NCBI RefSeq assembly: GCF_010731115.1
Contig: NZ_AP022616.1
Location: forward strand, 4,960,001-5,024,000
DNA: 64,000 nucleotides
Direction: 5' to 3'
From: Mycolicibacterium phocaicum
GTDB lineage: Bacteria > Actinomycetota > Actinomycetes > Mycobacteriales > Mycobacteriaceae
Below, in pieces: positions 40,594-50,731 of the stretch. Position 1 is the stretch's first letter, and each line of letters starts with the position of its first letter. The notes under the pieces are model-generated. The model was not told the origin of the DNA. It worked only from the letters and a program-made list of their open reading frames with translations, and did not search any database. A program made the position numbers and the translations under genes.

Positions 40594-41751
40594 ATGTCTG
40601 ACGACCACAGCGGCTGGCAGCCGCCCCAGTCCCCGCAGCTGCCCCAGTCACCGCCGGGTTTCCTTCCGCCGGGAATGCCACCGGGTACGCCACCCGTGTG
40701 GCTGCCGCCGCCCGTGACCGCGCCGTCCGGCGTGCCCCGGTGGCTGGTCGCGCTGGTGCTGGCGGTGCTGATCCTGAGCTACGGCGCGATCGTCCTGGCC
40801 ACCACAGACATCTGGCAGAAAGGTAAGCCGGGCCACGCCGTCCAGGCCTCGCTGTCGGTCGAGCAGCCGCCGGGCACGACGGCGACCCCCGACGCCCTTG
40901 ACCGGACACGCAAGGCCCTGGCGGAGCGGCTCCGCCACATCGGCGGCCACAAGGTCACCGTCGGGCTCGACGGGAACGTGCTGAAGGTCAGCGCCACCAA
41001 CGTGACCGAGGCTCAGCTGCGCAGCGTCACCGTCATCGGTCAACTCCAGATCCGGCCGGTCATCCACGCGATTGCGTCGCAGTTCAAAGGCACGCCCAGC
41101 ACTCAGGCCCCCACGCGCGCGCCCGACGCCCAGCGCATCGCCGACGAAAAAGCACTGCGACAGAGCGCGCGGCCCCAGATCCAGCTGCTGGCTCTGCAAT
41201 TCCAGGCCACCCGCTGCGGCCAGGGGGACGTGCTCGCCGACAACGACGACCCGAACCTGCCGTTGGTGACCTGCTCGGCAGACGGCAAGTCGGTGTACCT
41301 ACTGGACAAGTCGATCATCGGCGGCGACGAGGTCAAGGCCGCGTCTGCCCGCTGGTCCGACAAGGCGGGCGGCTTCGTCGTCTTAATCACCTTCGATGAC
41401 AAGGCCGCCGGTACCTGGTCGACCTTCACCGCGGCCAACATCGGCGCACGAACCGCTTTCACCATCGACACCCAGGTGGTCAGCGCACCCGAGCTGCGGG
41501 AAGCGATGACGACGGGCCGCACCCAGATACACGCCGATTTCACCGGTGATACGGCGCGGGCGTTCGCCGCGGTCGCGGCCGGCGGGCCGCTTCCGCTGCC
41601 GGTATCTGTGGGTTCGGTACAGATCAGTGAGATTCCCGCGCCGTTGTGGACCGTCCCTCGCATCGCGGTTCTCGGGGGCGGTGTCGTGGTGATCATCGCG
41701 ATCGTGCTCGGAGTGGTTCTGATGACCCGATGGGGACCGCGCCACCGATAA
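40594..41751 (+). CDS. membrane protein with SecD P1-head-like domain
   Basis: A 385-residue protein with a Pro/Gln-rich cytoplasmic N terminus (~1-45), one membrane helix (~50-70), a large external domain and a C-terminal helix (VAVLGGGVVVIIAIVLGVVLM, ~355-378). The external domain resembles the SecD periplasmic P1 region: a repeat of TRKALAERLRHIGGHKVTVGLDGNVLKVSATNVTEAQL and a head region with IGARTAFTIDTQVVSAPELREAMTTGRTQIHADFTGDTARAFAA, which recalls the SecD VVSAPVINEPITGG segment. The 12-helix-type SecDF translocation core is absent, so this is a stand-alone relative of unknown role. ATG 40594 follows GGGGGAG. Confidence 0.75.
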   Translation: MSDDHSGWQPPQSPQLPQSPPGFLPPGMPPGTPPVWLPPPVTAPSGVPRWLVALVLAVLILSYGAIVLATTDIWQKGKPGHAVQASLSVEQPPGTTATPDALDRTRKALAERLRHIGGHKVTVGLDGNVLKVSATNVTEAQLRSVTVIGQLQIRPVIHAIASQFKGTPSTQAPTRAPDAQRIADEKALRQSARPQIQLLALQFQATRCGQGDVLADNDDPNLPLVTCSADGKSVYLLDKSIIGGDEVKAASARWSDKAGGFVVLITFDDKAAGTWSTFTAANIGARTAFTIDTQVVSAPELREAMTTGRTQIHADFTGDTARAFAAVAAGGPLPLPVSVGSVQISEIPAPLWTVPRIAVLGGGVVVIIAIVLGVVLMTRWGPRHR

Positions 41752-41812
41752 GGTGTTGATCACGCTCCTGGCCGCACCGCCCTGACCTGCGGTTTGAGTC
41801 CTCTGTGCGGGT

Positions 41813-41842
41813 TTGGATCGTGGCGGTCCGTACTGGTATCGT
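41813..41842 (+). promoter_or_regulatory. putative rpsL promoter
   Basis: TTGGAT and TATCGT with 18-base spacing, about 210 bases before the rpsL start. Based on match to TTGNNN/TANNNT only. Confidence 0.4.
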
Positions 41843-41993
41843 GGTGGTTCGTGCCTGGCCGACTGGGCGCTTGCATTCATTGTGTTTGTAGGCAAGCCTG
41901 CACGCCGGGCCAATTCGCATGTCCGTGGTGCACTGGAAGGTTCTGTGCCCGGCCTCGTGCGACACGCCCGGACGCGGGGTATGCGATCGGACG

Positions 41994-42027
41994 AAAACCG
42001 CAGTACAGAGACTTAAAACCGCAGTAC
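41994..42027 (+). repeat. 13-base direct repeat in the rpsL leader
   Basis: Two exact copies of AAAACCGCAGTAC with a 21-base period (two helical turns, or a repeated RNA motif), 25 bases before the rpsL ATG. Confidence 0.85.
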
Positions 42028-42051
42028 GAACGCAACAGAGAAAGCCGATAG

Positions 42052-42426
42052 ATGCCAACCATCAACCAGCTGGTCCGCAAGGGTCGCCACGACAAGACCG
42101 CCAAGGTCAAGACCGCGGCGCTCAAGGGCAGCCCGCAGCGTCGTGGTGTGTGCACCCGCGTGTACACCACCACCCCCAAGAAGCCGAACTCGGCGCTGCG
42201 CAAGGTCGCCCGTGTGAAGCTGACGAGCCAGGTTGAGGTCACGGCCTACATCCCGGGTGAAGGCCACAACCTGCAGGAGCACTCGATGGTGCTCGTGCGC
42301 GGCGGTCGTGTGAAGGACCTCCCCGGTGTGCGTTACAAGATCATCCGCGGCTCGCTGGACACCCAGGGTGTCAAGAACCGCAAGCAGGCACGCAGCCGTT
42401 ACGGCGCCAAGAAGGAGAAGAGCTAA
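42052..42426 (+). CDS. rpsL: 30S ribosomal protein S12
   Basis: Decoding-centre protein S12, 124 residues. The two streptomycin-resistance positions carry the sensitive Lys: the Lys in [18 protein letters not shown] (M. tuberculosis residue 43) and in [14 protein letters not shown] (residue 88). First gene of the rpsL-rpsG-fusA-tuf (str) operon; its TAA stop overlaps the rpsG ATG by one base. Confidence 0.99.
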   Translation: MPTINQLVRKGRHDKTAKVKTAALKGSPQRRGVCTRVYTTTPKKPNSALRKVARVKLTSQVEVTAYIPGEGHNLQEHSMVLVRGGRVKDLPGVRYKIIRGSLDTQGVKNRKQARSRYGAKKEKS

Positions 42427-42896
42427 TGCCACGCAAGGGCCCCGCGCCGAAGCGGCCGCTGGTCAACGACCCGGTCTACGGTTCGCAGCTGGTCACCCAG
42501 CTCGTCAACAAGGTGCTGCTGGACGGCAAGAAGTCGCTGGCCGAGCGCATCGTCTACGGCGCCCTTGAGCAGGCTCGTGAGAAGACCGGCACCGACCCCG
42601 TCGTGACGCTGAAGCGCGCCATGGACAACGTGAAGCCGTCCCTCGAGGTCCGCAGCCGCCGTGTCGGTGGCGCGACCTACCAGGTGCCGGTCGAGGTTCG
42701 TCCGGACCGCTCGACCACGCTGGCGCTGCGCTGGCTGGTCAGCTTCTCGAAGGCTCGCCGCGAGAAGACCATGGTCGAGCGCCTGGCCAACGAAATCCTG
42801 GATGCCAGCAACGGCCTGGGTGCCGCCGTCAAGCGACGCGAGGACACCCACAAGATGGCCGAGGCGAACCGGGCCTTCGCGCACTACCGCTGGTGA
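42426..42896 (+). CDS. rpsG: 30S ribosomal protein S7
   Basis: Assembly protein of the 30S head, 156 residues, full length. The [22 protein letters not shown] opening, [26 protein letters not shown] and the C-terminal [20 protein letters not shown] are characteristic. It starts at TAATG, overlapping rpsL by one base, so the two are translationally coupled. A GC-rich hairpin lies between it and fusA. Confidence 0.99.
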   Translation: MPRKGPAPKRPLVNDPVYGSQLVTQLVNKVLLDGKKSLAERIVYGALEQAREKTGTDPVVTLKRAMDNVKPSLEVRSRRVGGATYQVPVEVRPDRSTTLALRWLVSFSKARREKTMVERLANEILDASNGLGAAVKRREDTHKMAEANRAFAHYRW

Positions 42897-42902
42897 CTCA
42901 AT

Positions 42903-42930
42903 CGCCGGCCGCCAATGTCGGCGGCCGGCG
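42903..42930 (+). terminator. GC-rich hairpin between rpsG and fusA
   Basis: Perfect 11-base stem (CGCCGGCCGCC, 42903-42913; GGCGGCCGGCG, 42920-42930) with a six-base loop and no T run. Likely a partial terminator or mRNA-processing/stability element inside the str operon. Confidence 0.6.
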
Positions 42931-43006
42931 CATCTGATTCACAACTGACCGCCCTCCCGGGCGATGCGGATTTACTTAAAGCAACTGAAAGAGTGGGAAT
43001 CTAGCC

Positions 43007-45109
43007 GTGGCACAGGACGTGCTGACCGACCTGAACAAGGTCCGCAACATCGGCATCATGGCGCACATCGACGCCGGCAAGACGACGACGACCGAGCGCA
43101 TCCTCTTCTACACCGGTATCTCGTACAAGATCGGTGAGGTCCATGACGGCGCGGCCACCATGGACTGGATGGAGCAGGAGCAGGAGCGTGGTATCACCAT
43201 CACCTCCGCTGCCACCACCTGCTTCTGGAACGACAACCAGATCAACATCATCGACACCCCGGGCCACGTCGACTTCACCGTCGAGGTGGAGCGTTCGCTG
43301 CGCGTGCTCGACGGTGCCGTTGCCGTCTTCGACGGCAAGGAAGGCGTGGAGCCGCAGTCCGAGCAGGTGTGGCGCCAGGCCGACAAGTACGACGTGCCGC
43401 GCATCTGTTTCGTCAACAAGATGGACAAGCTGGGCGCCGACTTCTACTTCTCGGTCCAGACCATGAAGGACCGCCTGGGCGCGAACGTCATCCCGATCCA
43501 GCTGCCGATCGGCTCCGAAGGTGACTTCGAGGGCGTCGTCGACCTGGTCGAGATGAAGGCCAAGGTGTGGCGCGGCGAGACCAAGCTCGGCGAGAAGTAC
43601 GACGTCGTCGACATCCCGGCCGACCTGCAGGAGAAGGCCGAGGAGTACCGCCTCGCGATGATCGAGGCCGTCGCCGAGACCGACGAGGCGCTGCTGGAGA
43701 AGTACCTGGGCGGCGAAGAGCTGACGATCGACGAGATCAAGGGCGGCCTGCGCAAGCTGACCGTCACCAGCCAGGCCTACCCGGTCCTGTGCGGTTCCGC
43801 GTTCAAGAACAAGGGTGTGCAGCCCATGCTCGACGCGGTCATCGACTACCTCCCGACCCCGCTGGACGTCGCGGCCGCCGAAGGCCACGTCCCGGGCAAG
43901 GAAGACGAGATCATCTCGCGCAAGCCGTCGGCCGACGAGCCGTTCTCGGGCCTGGCGTTCAAGGTCGCCACGCACCCGTTCTTCGGCAAGCTGACCTACG
44001 TCCGCGTCTACTCGGGCAAGGTCGACTCCGGTGCCCAGGTCATCAACTCGACCAAGGGCAAGAAGGAGCGTCTGGGCAAGCTGTTCCAGATGCACTCCAA
44101 CAAGGAGAACCCGGTCGAGTCGGCCGCTGCCGGCCACATCTACGCGGTCATCGGCCTCAAGGACACCACCACCGGTGACACCCTGTGCGACCCGAGCAAC
44201 CAGATCGTCCTGGAGTCCATGACCTTCCCGGACCCGGTTATCGAGGTGGCCATCGAGCCCAAGACCAAGAGCGACCAGGAGAAGCTGGGTACGGCGATCC
44301 AGAAGCTCGCCGAAGAGGACCCGACCTTCAAGGTGCACCTGGACCAGGAGACCGGCCAGACCGTCATCGGCGGTATGGGCGAGCTCCACCTGGACATCCT
44401 GGTCGACCGCATGCGTCGCGAGTTCAAGGTCGAGGCCAACGTCGGTAAGCCGCAGGTCGCGTACCGCGAGACCATCCGCAAGGCCGTGCAGAACGTGGAG
44501 TTCACCCACAAGAAGCAGACCGGTGGTTCGGGTCAGTTCGCGAAGGTCATCATCAACGTCGAGCCCTTCATCGGCGAAGACGGTGCGACCTACGAATTCG
44601 AGAACAAGGTCACCGGTGGCCGCATCCCGCGTGAGTACATCCCGTCGGTGGACGCCGGTGCGCAGGACGCCATGCAGTACGGCATCCTGGCCGGCTACCC
44701 GCTGGTCAACCTCAAGGTGACGCTGCTCGACGGCGCCTACCACGACGTCGACTCGTCGGAAATGGCCTTCAAGGTCGCCGGTTCGCAGGCACTGAAGAAG
44801 GCTGCGTCTGCGGCGCAGCCGGTCATCCTGGAACCGATCATGGCCGTCGAGGTCACCACGCCCGAGGACTACATGGGCGACGTGATCGGCGACCTGAACT
44901 CCCGCCGTGGCCAGATCCAGGCCATGGAGGAGCGCAGTGGTGCTCGTGTCGTCAAGGCACAGGTTCCGCTGTCCGAAATGTTCGGCTACGTCGGCGACCT
45001 CCGGTCGAAGACCCAGGGCCGGGCGAACTACTCCATGGTGTTCGACTCGTACGCCGAAGTTCCGGCGAACGTGTCGAAGGAGATCATCGCCAAGGCGACG
45101 GGCCAGTAG
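43007..45109 (+). CDS. fusA: elongation factor G
   Basis: Translocation GTPase, 700 residues from GTG 43007. G1 is [18 protein letters not shown], switch II region [46 protein letters not shown] and G4 [10 protein letters not shown]. Domain IV ([26 protein letters not shown]) and the C-terminal domain ([39 protein letters not shown]) are complete. Positioned between rpsG and tuf in the str operon. Confidence 0.99.
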   Translation: MAQDVLTDLNKVRNIGIMAHIDAGKTTTTERILFYTGISYKIGEVHDGAATMDWMEQEQERGITITSAATTCFWNDNQINIIDTPGHVDFTVEVERSLRVLDGAVAVFDGKEGVEPQSEQVWRQADKYDVPRICFVNKMDKLGADFYFSVQTMKDRLGANVIPIQLPIGSEGDFEGVVDLVEMKAKVWRGETKLGEKYDVVDIPADLQEKAEEYRLAMIEAVAETDEALLEKYLGGEELTIDEIKGGLRKLTVTSQAYPVLCGSAFKNKGVQPMLDAVIDYLPTPLDVAAAEGHVPGKEDEIISRKPSADEPFSGLAFKVATHPFFGKLTYVRVYSGKVDSGAQVINSTKGKKERLGKLFQMHSNKENPVESAAAGHIYAVIGLKDTTTGDTLCDPSNQIVLESMTFPDPVIEVAIEPKTKSDQEKLGTAIQKLAEEDPTFKVHLDQETGQTVIGGMGELHLDILVDRMRREFKVEANVGKPQVAYRETIRKAVQNVEFTHKKQTGGSGQFAKVIINVEPFIGEDGATYEFENKVTGGRIPREYIPSVDAGAQDAMQYGILAGYPLVNLKVTLLDGAYHDVDSSEMAFKVAGSQALKKAASAAQPVILEPIMAVEVTTPEDYMGDVIGDLNSRRGQIQAMEERSGARVVKAQVPLSEMFGYVGDLRSKTQGRANYSMVFDSYAEVPANVSKEIIAKATGQ

Positions 45110-45211
45110 TCTCTGACCCGTTGTCCCTGGCGGACCACATAACTGAACACTGTTTTACTGCTTTACACACCTGCTTAACCAAAGCACCAACAAGTCCAGG
45201 AGGACACAGAA

Positions 45212-46402
45212 GTGGCGAAGGCGAAGTTCGAGCGGACGAAGCCGCACGTCAACATCGGGACCATCGGTCACGTTGACCACGGCAAGACCACGCTGACTGC
45301 AGCAATCACCAAGGTTCTGCACGACAAGTACCCCGATTTGAACGAATCGCGCGCATTCGACCAGATCGACAACGCGCCCGAGGAGCGTCAGCGCGGTATC
45401 ACCATCAACATCTCGCATGTTGAGTACCAGACCGACAAGCGCCACTACGCCCACGTGGACGCCCCCGGTCACGCTGACTACATCAAGAACATGATCACCG
45501 GTGCCGCCCAGATGGACGGCGCAATCCTCGTGGTCGCCGCCACCGACGGCCCGATGCCGCAGACCCGCGAGCACGTGCTGCTCGCCCGCCAGGTCGGCGT
45601 GCCCTACATCCTCGTCGCGCTGAACAAGTCCGACATGGTTGAGGACGAGGAGCTCCTGGAGCTCGTCGAGATGGAGGTCCGCGAACTGCTGGCCGCTCAG
45701 GACTTCGACGAGGACGCCCCCGTGGTCCGCGTCTCGGCGCTGAAGGCGCTCGAGGGCGACGCCACCTGGGTGAAGTCGGTCGAGGAGCTCATGGAGGCCG
45801 TCGACGAGTCCATCCCGGACCCGGTTCGCGAGACCGACAAGCCGTTCCTGATGCCCGTTGAGGACGTCTTCACCATCACCGGTCGTGGCACCGTGGTGAC
45901 CGGTCGTGTCGAGCGTGGCGTGATCAACGTCAACGAAGAGGTCGAGATCGTCGGCATCCGCCCGACCACGACCAAGACCACCGTCACCGGTGTCGAGATG
46001 TTCCGCAAGCTGCTCGACCAGGGCCAGGCCGGCGACAACGTCGGTCTGCTGGTTCGTGGTATCAAGCGCGAAGAGGTCGAGCGTGGCCAGGTCGTCGTGA
46101 AGCCCGGCACCACCACCCCGCACACCGAGTTCGAGGGCAGCGTCTACATCCTGTCCAAGGACGAGGGCGGCCGCCACACGCCGTTCTTCAACAACTACCG
46201 CCCGCAGTTCTACTTCCGTACCACGGACGTGACCGGCGTGGTCACCCTGCCCGAGGGCACCGAGATGGTCATGCCCGGTGACAACACCGACATCTCCGTC
46301 GTGCTGATCCAGCCGGTCGCCATGGACGAGGGTCTGCGTTTCGCCATCCGTGAGGGCGGTCGTACCGTCGGCGCGGGTCGCGTTACCAAGATCATCAAGT
46401 GA
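45212..46402 (+). CDS. tuf: elongation factor Tu
   Basis: Aminoacyl-tRNA carrier GTPase, 396 residues from GTG 45212 behind a perfect AGGAGG. G1 [22 protein letters not shown]3 [24 protein letters not shown] and G4 [23 protein letters not shown] are intact, with domains II and III to the terminal GRVTKIIK. The 102-base gap after fusA is A/T-richer and may hold its own promoter. A strong hairpin follows. Confidence 0.99.
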   Translation: MAKAKFERTKPHVNIGTIGHVDHGKTTLTAAITKVLHDKYPDLNESRAFDQIDNAPEERQRGITINISHVEYQTDKRHYAHVDAPGHADYIKNMITGAAQMDGAILVVAATDGPMPQTREHVLLARQVGVPYILVALNKSDMVEDEELLELVEMEVRELLAAQDFDEDAPVVRVSALKALEGDATWVKSVEELMEAVDESIPDPVRETDKPFLMPVEDVFTITGRGTVVTGRVERGVINVNEEVEIVGIRPTTTKTTVTGVEMFRKLLDQGQAGDNVGLLVRGIKREEVERGQVVVKPGTTTPHTEFEGSVYILSKDEGGRHTPFFNNYRPQFYFRTTDVTGVVTLPEGTEMVMPGDNTDISVVLIQPVAMDEGLRFAIREGGRTVGAGRVTKIIK

Positions 46403-46421
46403 TCTAGCTTTTCCAAGCAAA

Positions 46422-46453
46422 CCCCCCAATTCCCAAAGGAATTGGGGGGTTTT
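46422..46453 (+). terminator. str operon (tuf) terminator
   Basis: Perfect 12-base stem (CCCCCCAATTCC, 46422-46433; GGAATTGGGGGG, 46438-46449) with a CAAA loop and TTTT after it: a textbook intrinsic terminator. Confidence 0.95.
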
Positions 46454-46504
46454 GCTATTCGCGTGTGGATCGTTGCCGGCCGTTTGGCCGACTTAGGGGC
46501 GGCG

Positions 46505-47851
46505 TCAGTACCACGGTCCCGAATACTGTCCGTTCGGAGCACGGACAAGCGACAGCGATGCTTCATCGTCGTCACGGCAAATGAACTTCCGCTCTCGGAA
46601 GCATTCGACGACGTCGGAACTGGCGTCGCCGCTGGCGACGAGCACCCAGTCGCGGTCGATCTGCTCGGTCGGTCGAACCTTCCAGCCTGACGAGACTTTC
46701 TGGCCCGTCGTCAGATCAATGACCGGGCTGTCGGATTCATTCTTGATGTAGAGGTAGCGTCCGGCCAGATACACATTTTCGGGCTTCAGTCCCGCGACAT
46801 CGTTGTCGTAGCGTTTGAAGATCAGCTCACCCTGGTCTTTGTCCCAGACTTCGATGAAGGGCTGACCAAGGCCGTTGTTCCAGGCGAGCCGCAGGTTCTG
46901 CCAGATGGTCGTATTTCCGGTAGCGACAGGACCTTTCAGTTGCCGCGTCTGGGTGTCGAAGAACTGGGCTACCCGCGGATACCGTTGATTGTCATCGACG
47001 ACGTAGCCGTGGTTGGTGATCTCGTCGTGGTCGATGTCGCCGATGTAGTCCCACATCTGGCTACCGTCCTTGGTGCTGTAAACGACGTAGCGGTTCGTGC
47101 CGTTTGCGAGGCCCGCCGCTTTGAACGTGTGGTCGATGGCGGCGACGCTGTCGAAGTTCGAGTAGAGGTCGCAGCAGTTCGGCGGACCGCTGACCGACCA
47201 TGTCGGTTGCAAGGTCACTGGATCGAATCCGTGCAGTGTCTTGGTGTTTCCGGCGATGAAGCCGTACGGAGTCGGCAGGATGTCCTTGATGGCGTCATTG
47301 AACTCCGGCGGCAGAGTCACCGTGGCGGTTGGAGTTGCAGATCCAAATGGATCGAACGACGAGATGAGGGTGTCGGTGTGTTCGGGAGTCAACCCCGATG
47401 AAGGGGTGGAAACGCTGTAAACGTAGAACACCTTGATGTTGTTCTCGTCACCGCCCACAGTGCATCCGCCGGAGACCAGTTCGGTCCCGGGGGGTGGCAC
47501 GGGCTTCGGCAGCGGCACGTTCATGCCGGTCTTCGGATTGAAAACCTCACCGTCGCGGAACGCATCGAGGCGTCTTCCGCTGTTCTGATAGCTCGGCCCG
47601 TAGACGTTGTCTTCGCAGCCGCTGTACACAGTCCCCGGGCCAAGTCGCTTGTCGCCCTTCGGTAATGACGCTTTCGTCACCGCCGGAGGCGGGGCGGAAC
47701 TGGCTGTTGTGGACGCTGTCGAGCCGGTGGCGCTCGCTGTCGGCGCGGTCGTGCTCCCGGTCCGATTCAACGAATTGCAACTCGACAACAGCAGCGCGGT
47801 CATGAATACGAGCGCAGCGGTACGGGGTGTCCGGGTTGAACGGGACGACAT
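46505..47851 (-). CDS. lipoprotein with quinoprotein-like beta-propeller domain
   Basis: A 448-residue surface lipoprotein. Starting at ATG 47851 (AGAGG about ten bases upstream) gives MSSRSTRTPRTAALVFMTALLLSSC, with the lipobox Cys at about residue 25, then a Ser/Thr/Ala linker. The body has repeated strands of PQQ-like beta-propeller type (KTLHGFDPVTLQPTWSVSG, GSQMWDYIGDIDHDEITNHGYVVDDN, EVWDKDQGELIFKRYD, NVYLAGRYLYIKNES) and several Cys. The longer frame upstream has no lipoprotein logic. Function is not known. It converges with tuf, separated by the terminator. Confidence 0.75.
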   Translation of the reverse strand: MSSRSTRTPRTAALVFMTALLLSSCNSLNRTGSTTAPTASATGSTASTTASSAPPPAVTKASLPKGDKRLGPGTVYSGCEDNVYGPSYQNSGRRLDAFRDGEVFNPKTGMNVPLPKPVPPPGTELVSGGCTVGGDENNIKVFYVYSVSTPSSGLTPEHTDTLISSFDPFGSATPTATVTLPPEFNDAIKDILPTPYGFIAGNTKTLHGFDPVTLQPTWSVSGPPNCCDLYSNFDSVAAIDHTFKAAGLANGTNRYVVYSTKDGSQMWDYIGDIDHDEITNHGYVVDDNQRYPRVAQFFDTQTRQLKGPVATGNTTIWQNLRLAWNNGLGQPFIEVWDKDQGELIFKRYDNDVAGLKPENVYLAGRYLYIKNESDSPVIDLTTGQKVSSGWKVRPTEQIDRDWVLVASGDASSDVVECFRERKFICRDDDEASLSLVRAPNGQYSGPWY

Positions 47852-48186
47852 TCGTTTTCGCCTCTCCATCAGCGTGGGAACGTCGGGAATTGGAACATAT
47901 CTCCTACGATCTGCGATGTCCTTCGTTCGGCCGACATATGGGTGGCGCGCTGTCTGAGAACCGTCGAACGAAGCCGTCAGTGGCCTGTGGACAAGGCAGG
48001 ATTGACGGCGAGATGGCGTCGGATGAGCGCCGCACGCCGCTGCCGACGACCGTGGAAGGAAGAGCCCGCCGCGAGGATGGCCGTGCATGATGTGCGACCG
48101 TCAAACGGCAGGCGGAGCCTCGGTATCCCCGGCAAGATGGCAGGATCGTTCGCGATGGAGGGGAACGCGATGAGGGGTGGCCTGTC
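47852..48186. other. divergent intergenic region, no gene seen
   Basis: About 335 bases between the divergent lipoprotein (minus) and PP2C phosphatase (plus). Open frames here have no protein-like character. A possible -10 for the minus strand (TATGTT, complement of 47897-47902) lies about 45 bases before that start. GATGGAGGGGAACG near 48153-48166 is purine-rich but too far upstream for the phosphatase ribosome site. Nothing else is recognised. Confidence 0.4.
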
Positions 48187-48906
48187 GTGCGGGTGAACGT
48201 GCGGGCATTCACCGACACCGGATTACGGCGCAAGCGCAACGAAGATGCCGTGATGGTCGGCGGCTGGGTCAGCCAGACGCACAACGGTGTCCTGGTGGAG
48301 ATGCGGATGCAGCCGGGGTCCCCGTTCGTCTGTGCGGTGTGCGACGGCATGGGCGGGCACGTCGGCGGCGACGTCGCGAGCCGGACGGCGCTGAGCATGA
48401 TCGCGACGATGTCGCCGGGCTGGACCGGTGGCGACGACATCGCGTCGTCGCTGTCGTATGTCAGCGACTGGCTGTACGACATGGGCCGCGACACCGAGCT
48501 GGCCGGGATGGGTACCACCATCGCCGGGGTCTGCCTGACGGCCGACGAGGTGATCGTCTTCAATGTCGGGGACAGCCGGGTGTATTCGGTGGCGGGCGAG
48601 ACGCTGACCCAGGTTTCGGTCGACGACGCCGTCCTCGACGCCTCGGGCCGGCCCACCAACATCATCACGCAGTCGTTGGGACAGGGTGTGCCCATCGCGG
48701 CCCACCTGACCGCGACGCCGCTGCAGCCCGGTAGCTACCTGATGTGTTCTGACGGTGTGCACGGTCAGATGGAGCATCACGATCTGCAGGCGGCCACCGC
48801 GTGCAATGACCGCGGCGACGGTTCGGCCATCATCATCGGCACGGCCCGGGCCAACGGCGCCGCCGACAATTTCTCGTTCGTCCTGTTGGACGTCCTCGGC
48901 GACTGA
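48187..48906 (+). CDS. PP2C-family Ser/Thr protein phosphatase
   Basis: A stand-alone PPM phosphatase, 239 residues from GTG 48187. Metal and phosphate motifs are complete: RRKRNEDAVMVGG (Arg, Glu, Asp), CAVCDGMGGHVGGDVASRTAL, GMGTTIAGVCL, VFNVGDSRVYSV, LMCSDGVHGQM and a terminal DNFSFVLLDV. It dephosphorylates Ser/Thr phosphoproteins made by mycobacterial Pkn kinases or lower signal levels; target unknown. No membrane helix, so it is cytosolic, unlike PstP. It precedes a SHOCT-domain membrane protein gene by 52 bases. Confidence 0.9.
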   Translation: MRVNVRAFTDTGLRRKRNEDAVMVGGWVSQTHNGVLVEMRMQPGSPFVCAVCDGMGGHVGGDVASRTALSMIATMSPGWTGGDDIASSLSYVSDWLYDMGRDTELAGMGTTIAGVCLTADEVIVFNVGDSRVYSVAGETLTQVSVDDAVLDASGRPTNIITQSLGQGVPIAAHLTATPLQPGSYLMCSDGVHGQMEHHDLQAATACNDRGDGSAIIIGTARANGAADNFSFVLLDVLGD

Positions 48907-48958
48907 GCCGCACTAGAGTCCCTCGCAGCGGTTCAGCTGATCAAGGAGTGTGGCTGAC

Positions 48959-49786
48959 ATGTTGGTGCGTTATCTCAAGGCTCAGGCCATGGTGCTGTTG
49001 TGTGGCGGGTTGGTGGGTCCGATCTTCCTGGCGGTGTACTTCTTCTCCGGCCAGGACGAATTGCTGAAGTGGATGTTCTGGGCGGGCCTGCTGGTCACGG
49101 CCGTCGATGTGCTGGTCGCGTTGGGCCTGGCGGGCTTCGGTCAGATGCGATCGGCGGAGCTCGAGCAACTCGAGGCCGGCGGCGTGCTGGCGCTGGCGGA
49201 GGTGACCGGCATCGGCGAGACCGGCACCCGCGTCAACGACCAGCCCCTGGTGAAACTGAATCTGCAGATCTCGGGGCCGGGTCTGGCGCCGTTCCAGGCA
49301 CAGGACAAGGTGCTGGCCTCGGTGAGCCGGCTGCCGATGATCACGGCCCGCAAGCTCGTCGCACTGGTCGATCCGGCGACCAACAAGTTCCACATCGACT
49401 GGCAGCGAAGCGCTTTGGTGTCGGGCATGATGCCGGTCCGGCTCACGTCGGAGCAGGACGGCCGGACGTATGACCTGACGGGCCGCTCGGGTCCGATCAT
49501 GGCGATCCTGCAGATCCTCAAGGCCAACGGGGTGTCGCTCGAGGGCATGGCGGACCTGCGGTCGAATCCGGCTGTGCGGCAACAGGTCATGGACGTGGTC
49601 CGGCGGGCGACGGCCGCCGAGCGGGAGCCGGCCGCAGCGCCCGCCGCAGCGGCGCCCGTCGTGCCGCCGGCACCGGCGCCGTCGACCGCACAGCGGCTGC
49701 AGGAGATCGAGACACTGCGCGCCATGGGCACCATCAGCGAGGCCGAGTACACCGCGAAGCGCGCTCAGATCATCGCCGAGCTGTAG
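48959..49786 (+). CDS. membrane protein with C-terminal SHOCT domain
   Basis: A 275-residue protein with two N-terminal membrane helices (~8-28 and ~38-58), a mid domain of unknown type (VLALAEVTGIGETGTRVNDQPLVKLNLQI, which looks like a small beta domain), an Ala/Pro linker (~220-240) and a C-terminal SHOCT helix pair (RLQEIETLRAMGTISEAEYTAKRAQIIAEL). SHOCT segments often mediate oligomerisation. ATG 48959 is preferred over GTG 48950 because AAGGAG (48943-48948) then lies at the right distance. Role unknown; it neighbours a phosphatase and a mycofactocin-linked dehydrogenase. Confidence 0.78.
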   Translation: MLVRYLKAQAMVLLCGGLVGPIFLAVYFFSGQDELLKWMFWAGLLVTAVDVLVALGLAGFGQMRSAELEQLEAGGVLALAEVTGIGETGTRVNDQPLVKLNLQISGPGLAPFQAQDKVLASVSRLPMITARKLVALVDPATNKFHIDWQRSALVSGMMPVRLTSEQDGRTYDLTGRSGPIMAILQILKANGVSLEGMADLRSNPAVRQQVMDVVRRATAAEREPAAAPAAAAPVVPPAPAPSTAQRLQEIETLRAMGTISEAEYTAKRAQIIAEL

Positions 49787-49809
49787 CCATCCCGGTCTCC
49801 GGACATTGT

Positions 49810-49823
49810 TAGAACACGTTTCA
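49810..49823. promoter_or_regulatory. KstR-like operator
   Basis: TAGAACACGTTTCA, close to the KstR consensus palindrome (TAGAACACGTTCTA-type, from general knowledge) at all but two or three positions, with the core AAC-AC-GTT intact. It lies 56 bases upstream of the SDR start, in promoter position. I recall the M. tuberculosis equivalent (Rv0687) as a listed KstR regulon member, which agrees but was not checked. Confidence 0.62.
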
Positions 49824-49845
49824 GTTTTGCTGCTAGCCTGGCTAA

Positions 49846-50730
<885 letters not shown>

Positions 50731-50731
50731 C

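Larger units (their letters stand above)
41752..42051 (+). other. rpsL operon promoter and leader
   Basis: About 300 bases without a supported gene. The best promoter is TTGGAT (41813-41818), 18 bases, TATCGT (41837-41842). The leader between this and rpsL contains a GC-rich stem-forming middle. A 13-base direct repeat, AAAACCGCAGTAC, occurs at 41994-42006 and 42015-42027, 21 bases apart and just before the coding start. The ribosome site is weak-looking (AGAGAAAG). Confidence 0.55.

Noticed and set aside
47852..48088. N-terminal extension of the beta-propeller lipoprotein
   Set aside because: It would place ~75 non-hydrophobic residues before a lipoprotein signal peptide; the ATG at 47851 with AGAGG upstream restores a normal lipoprotein.
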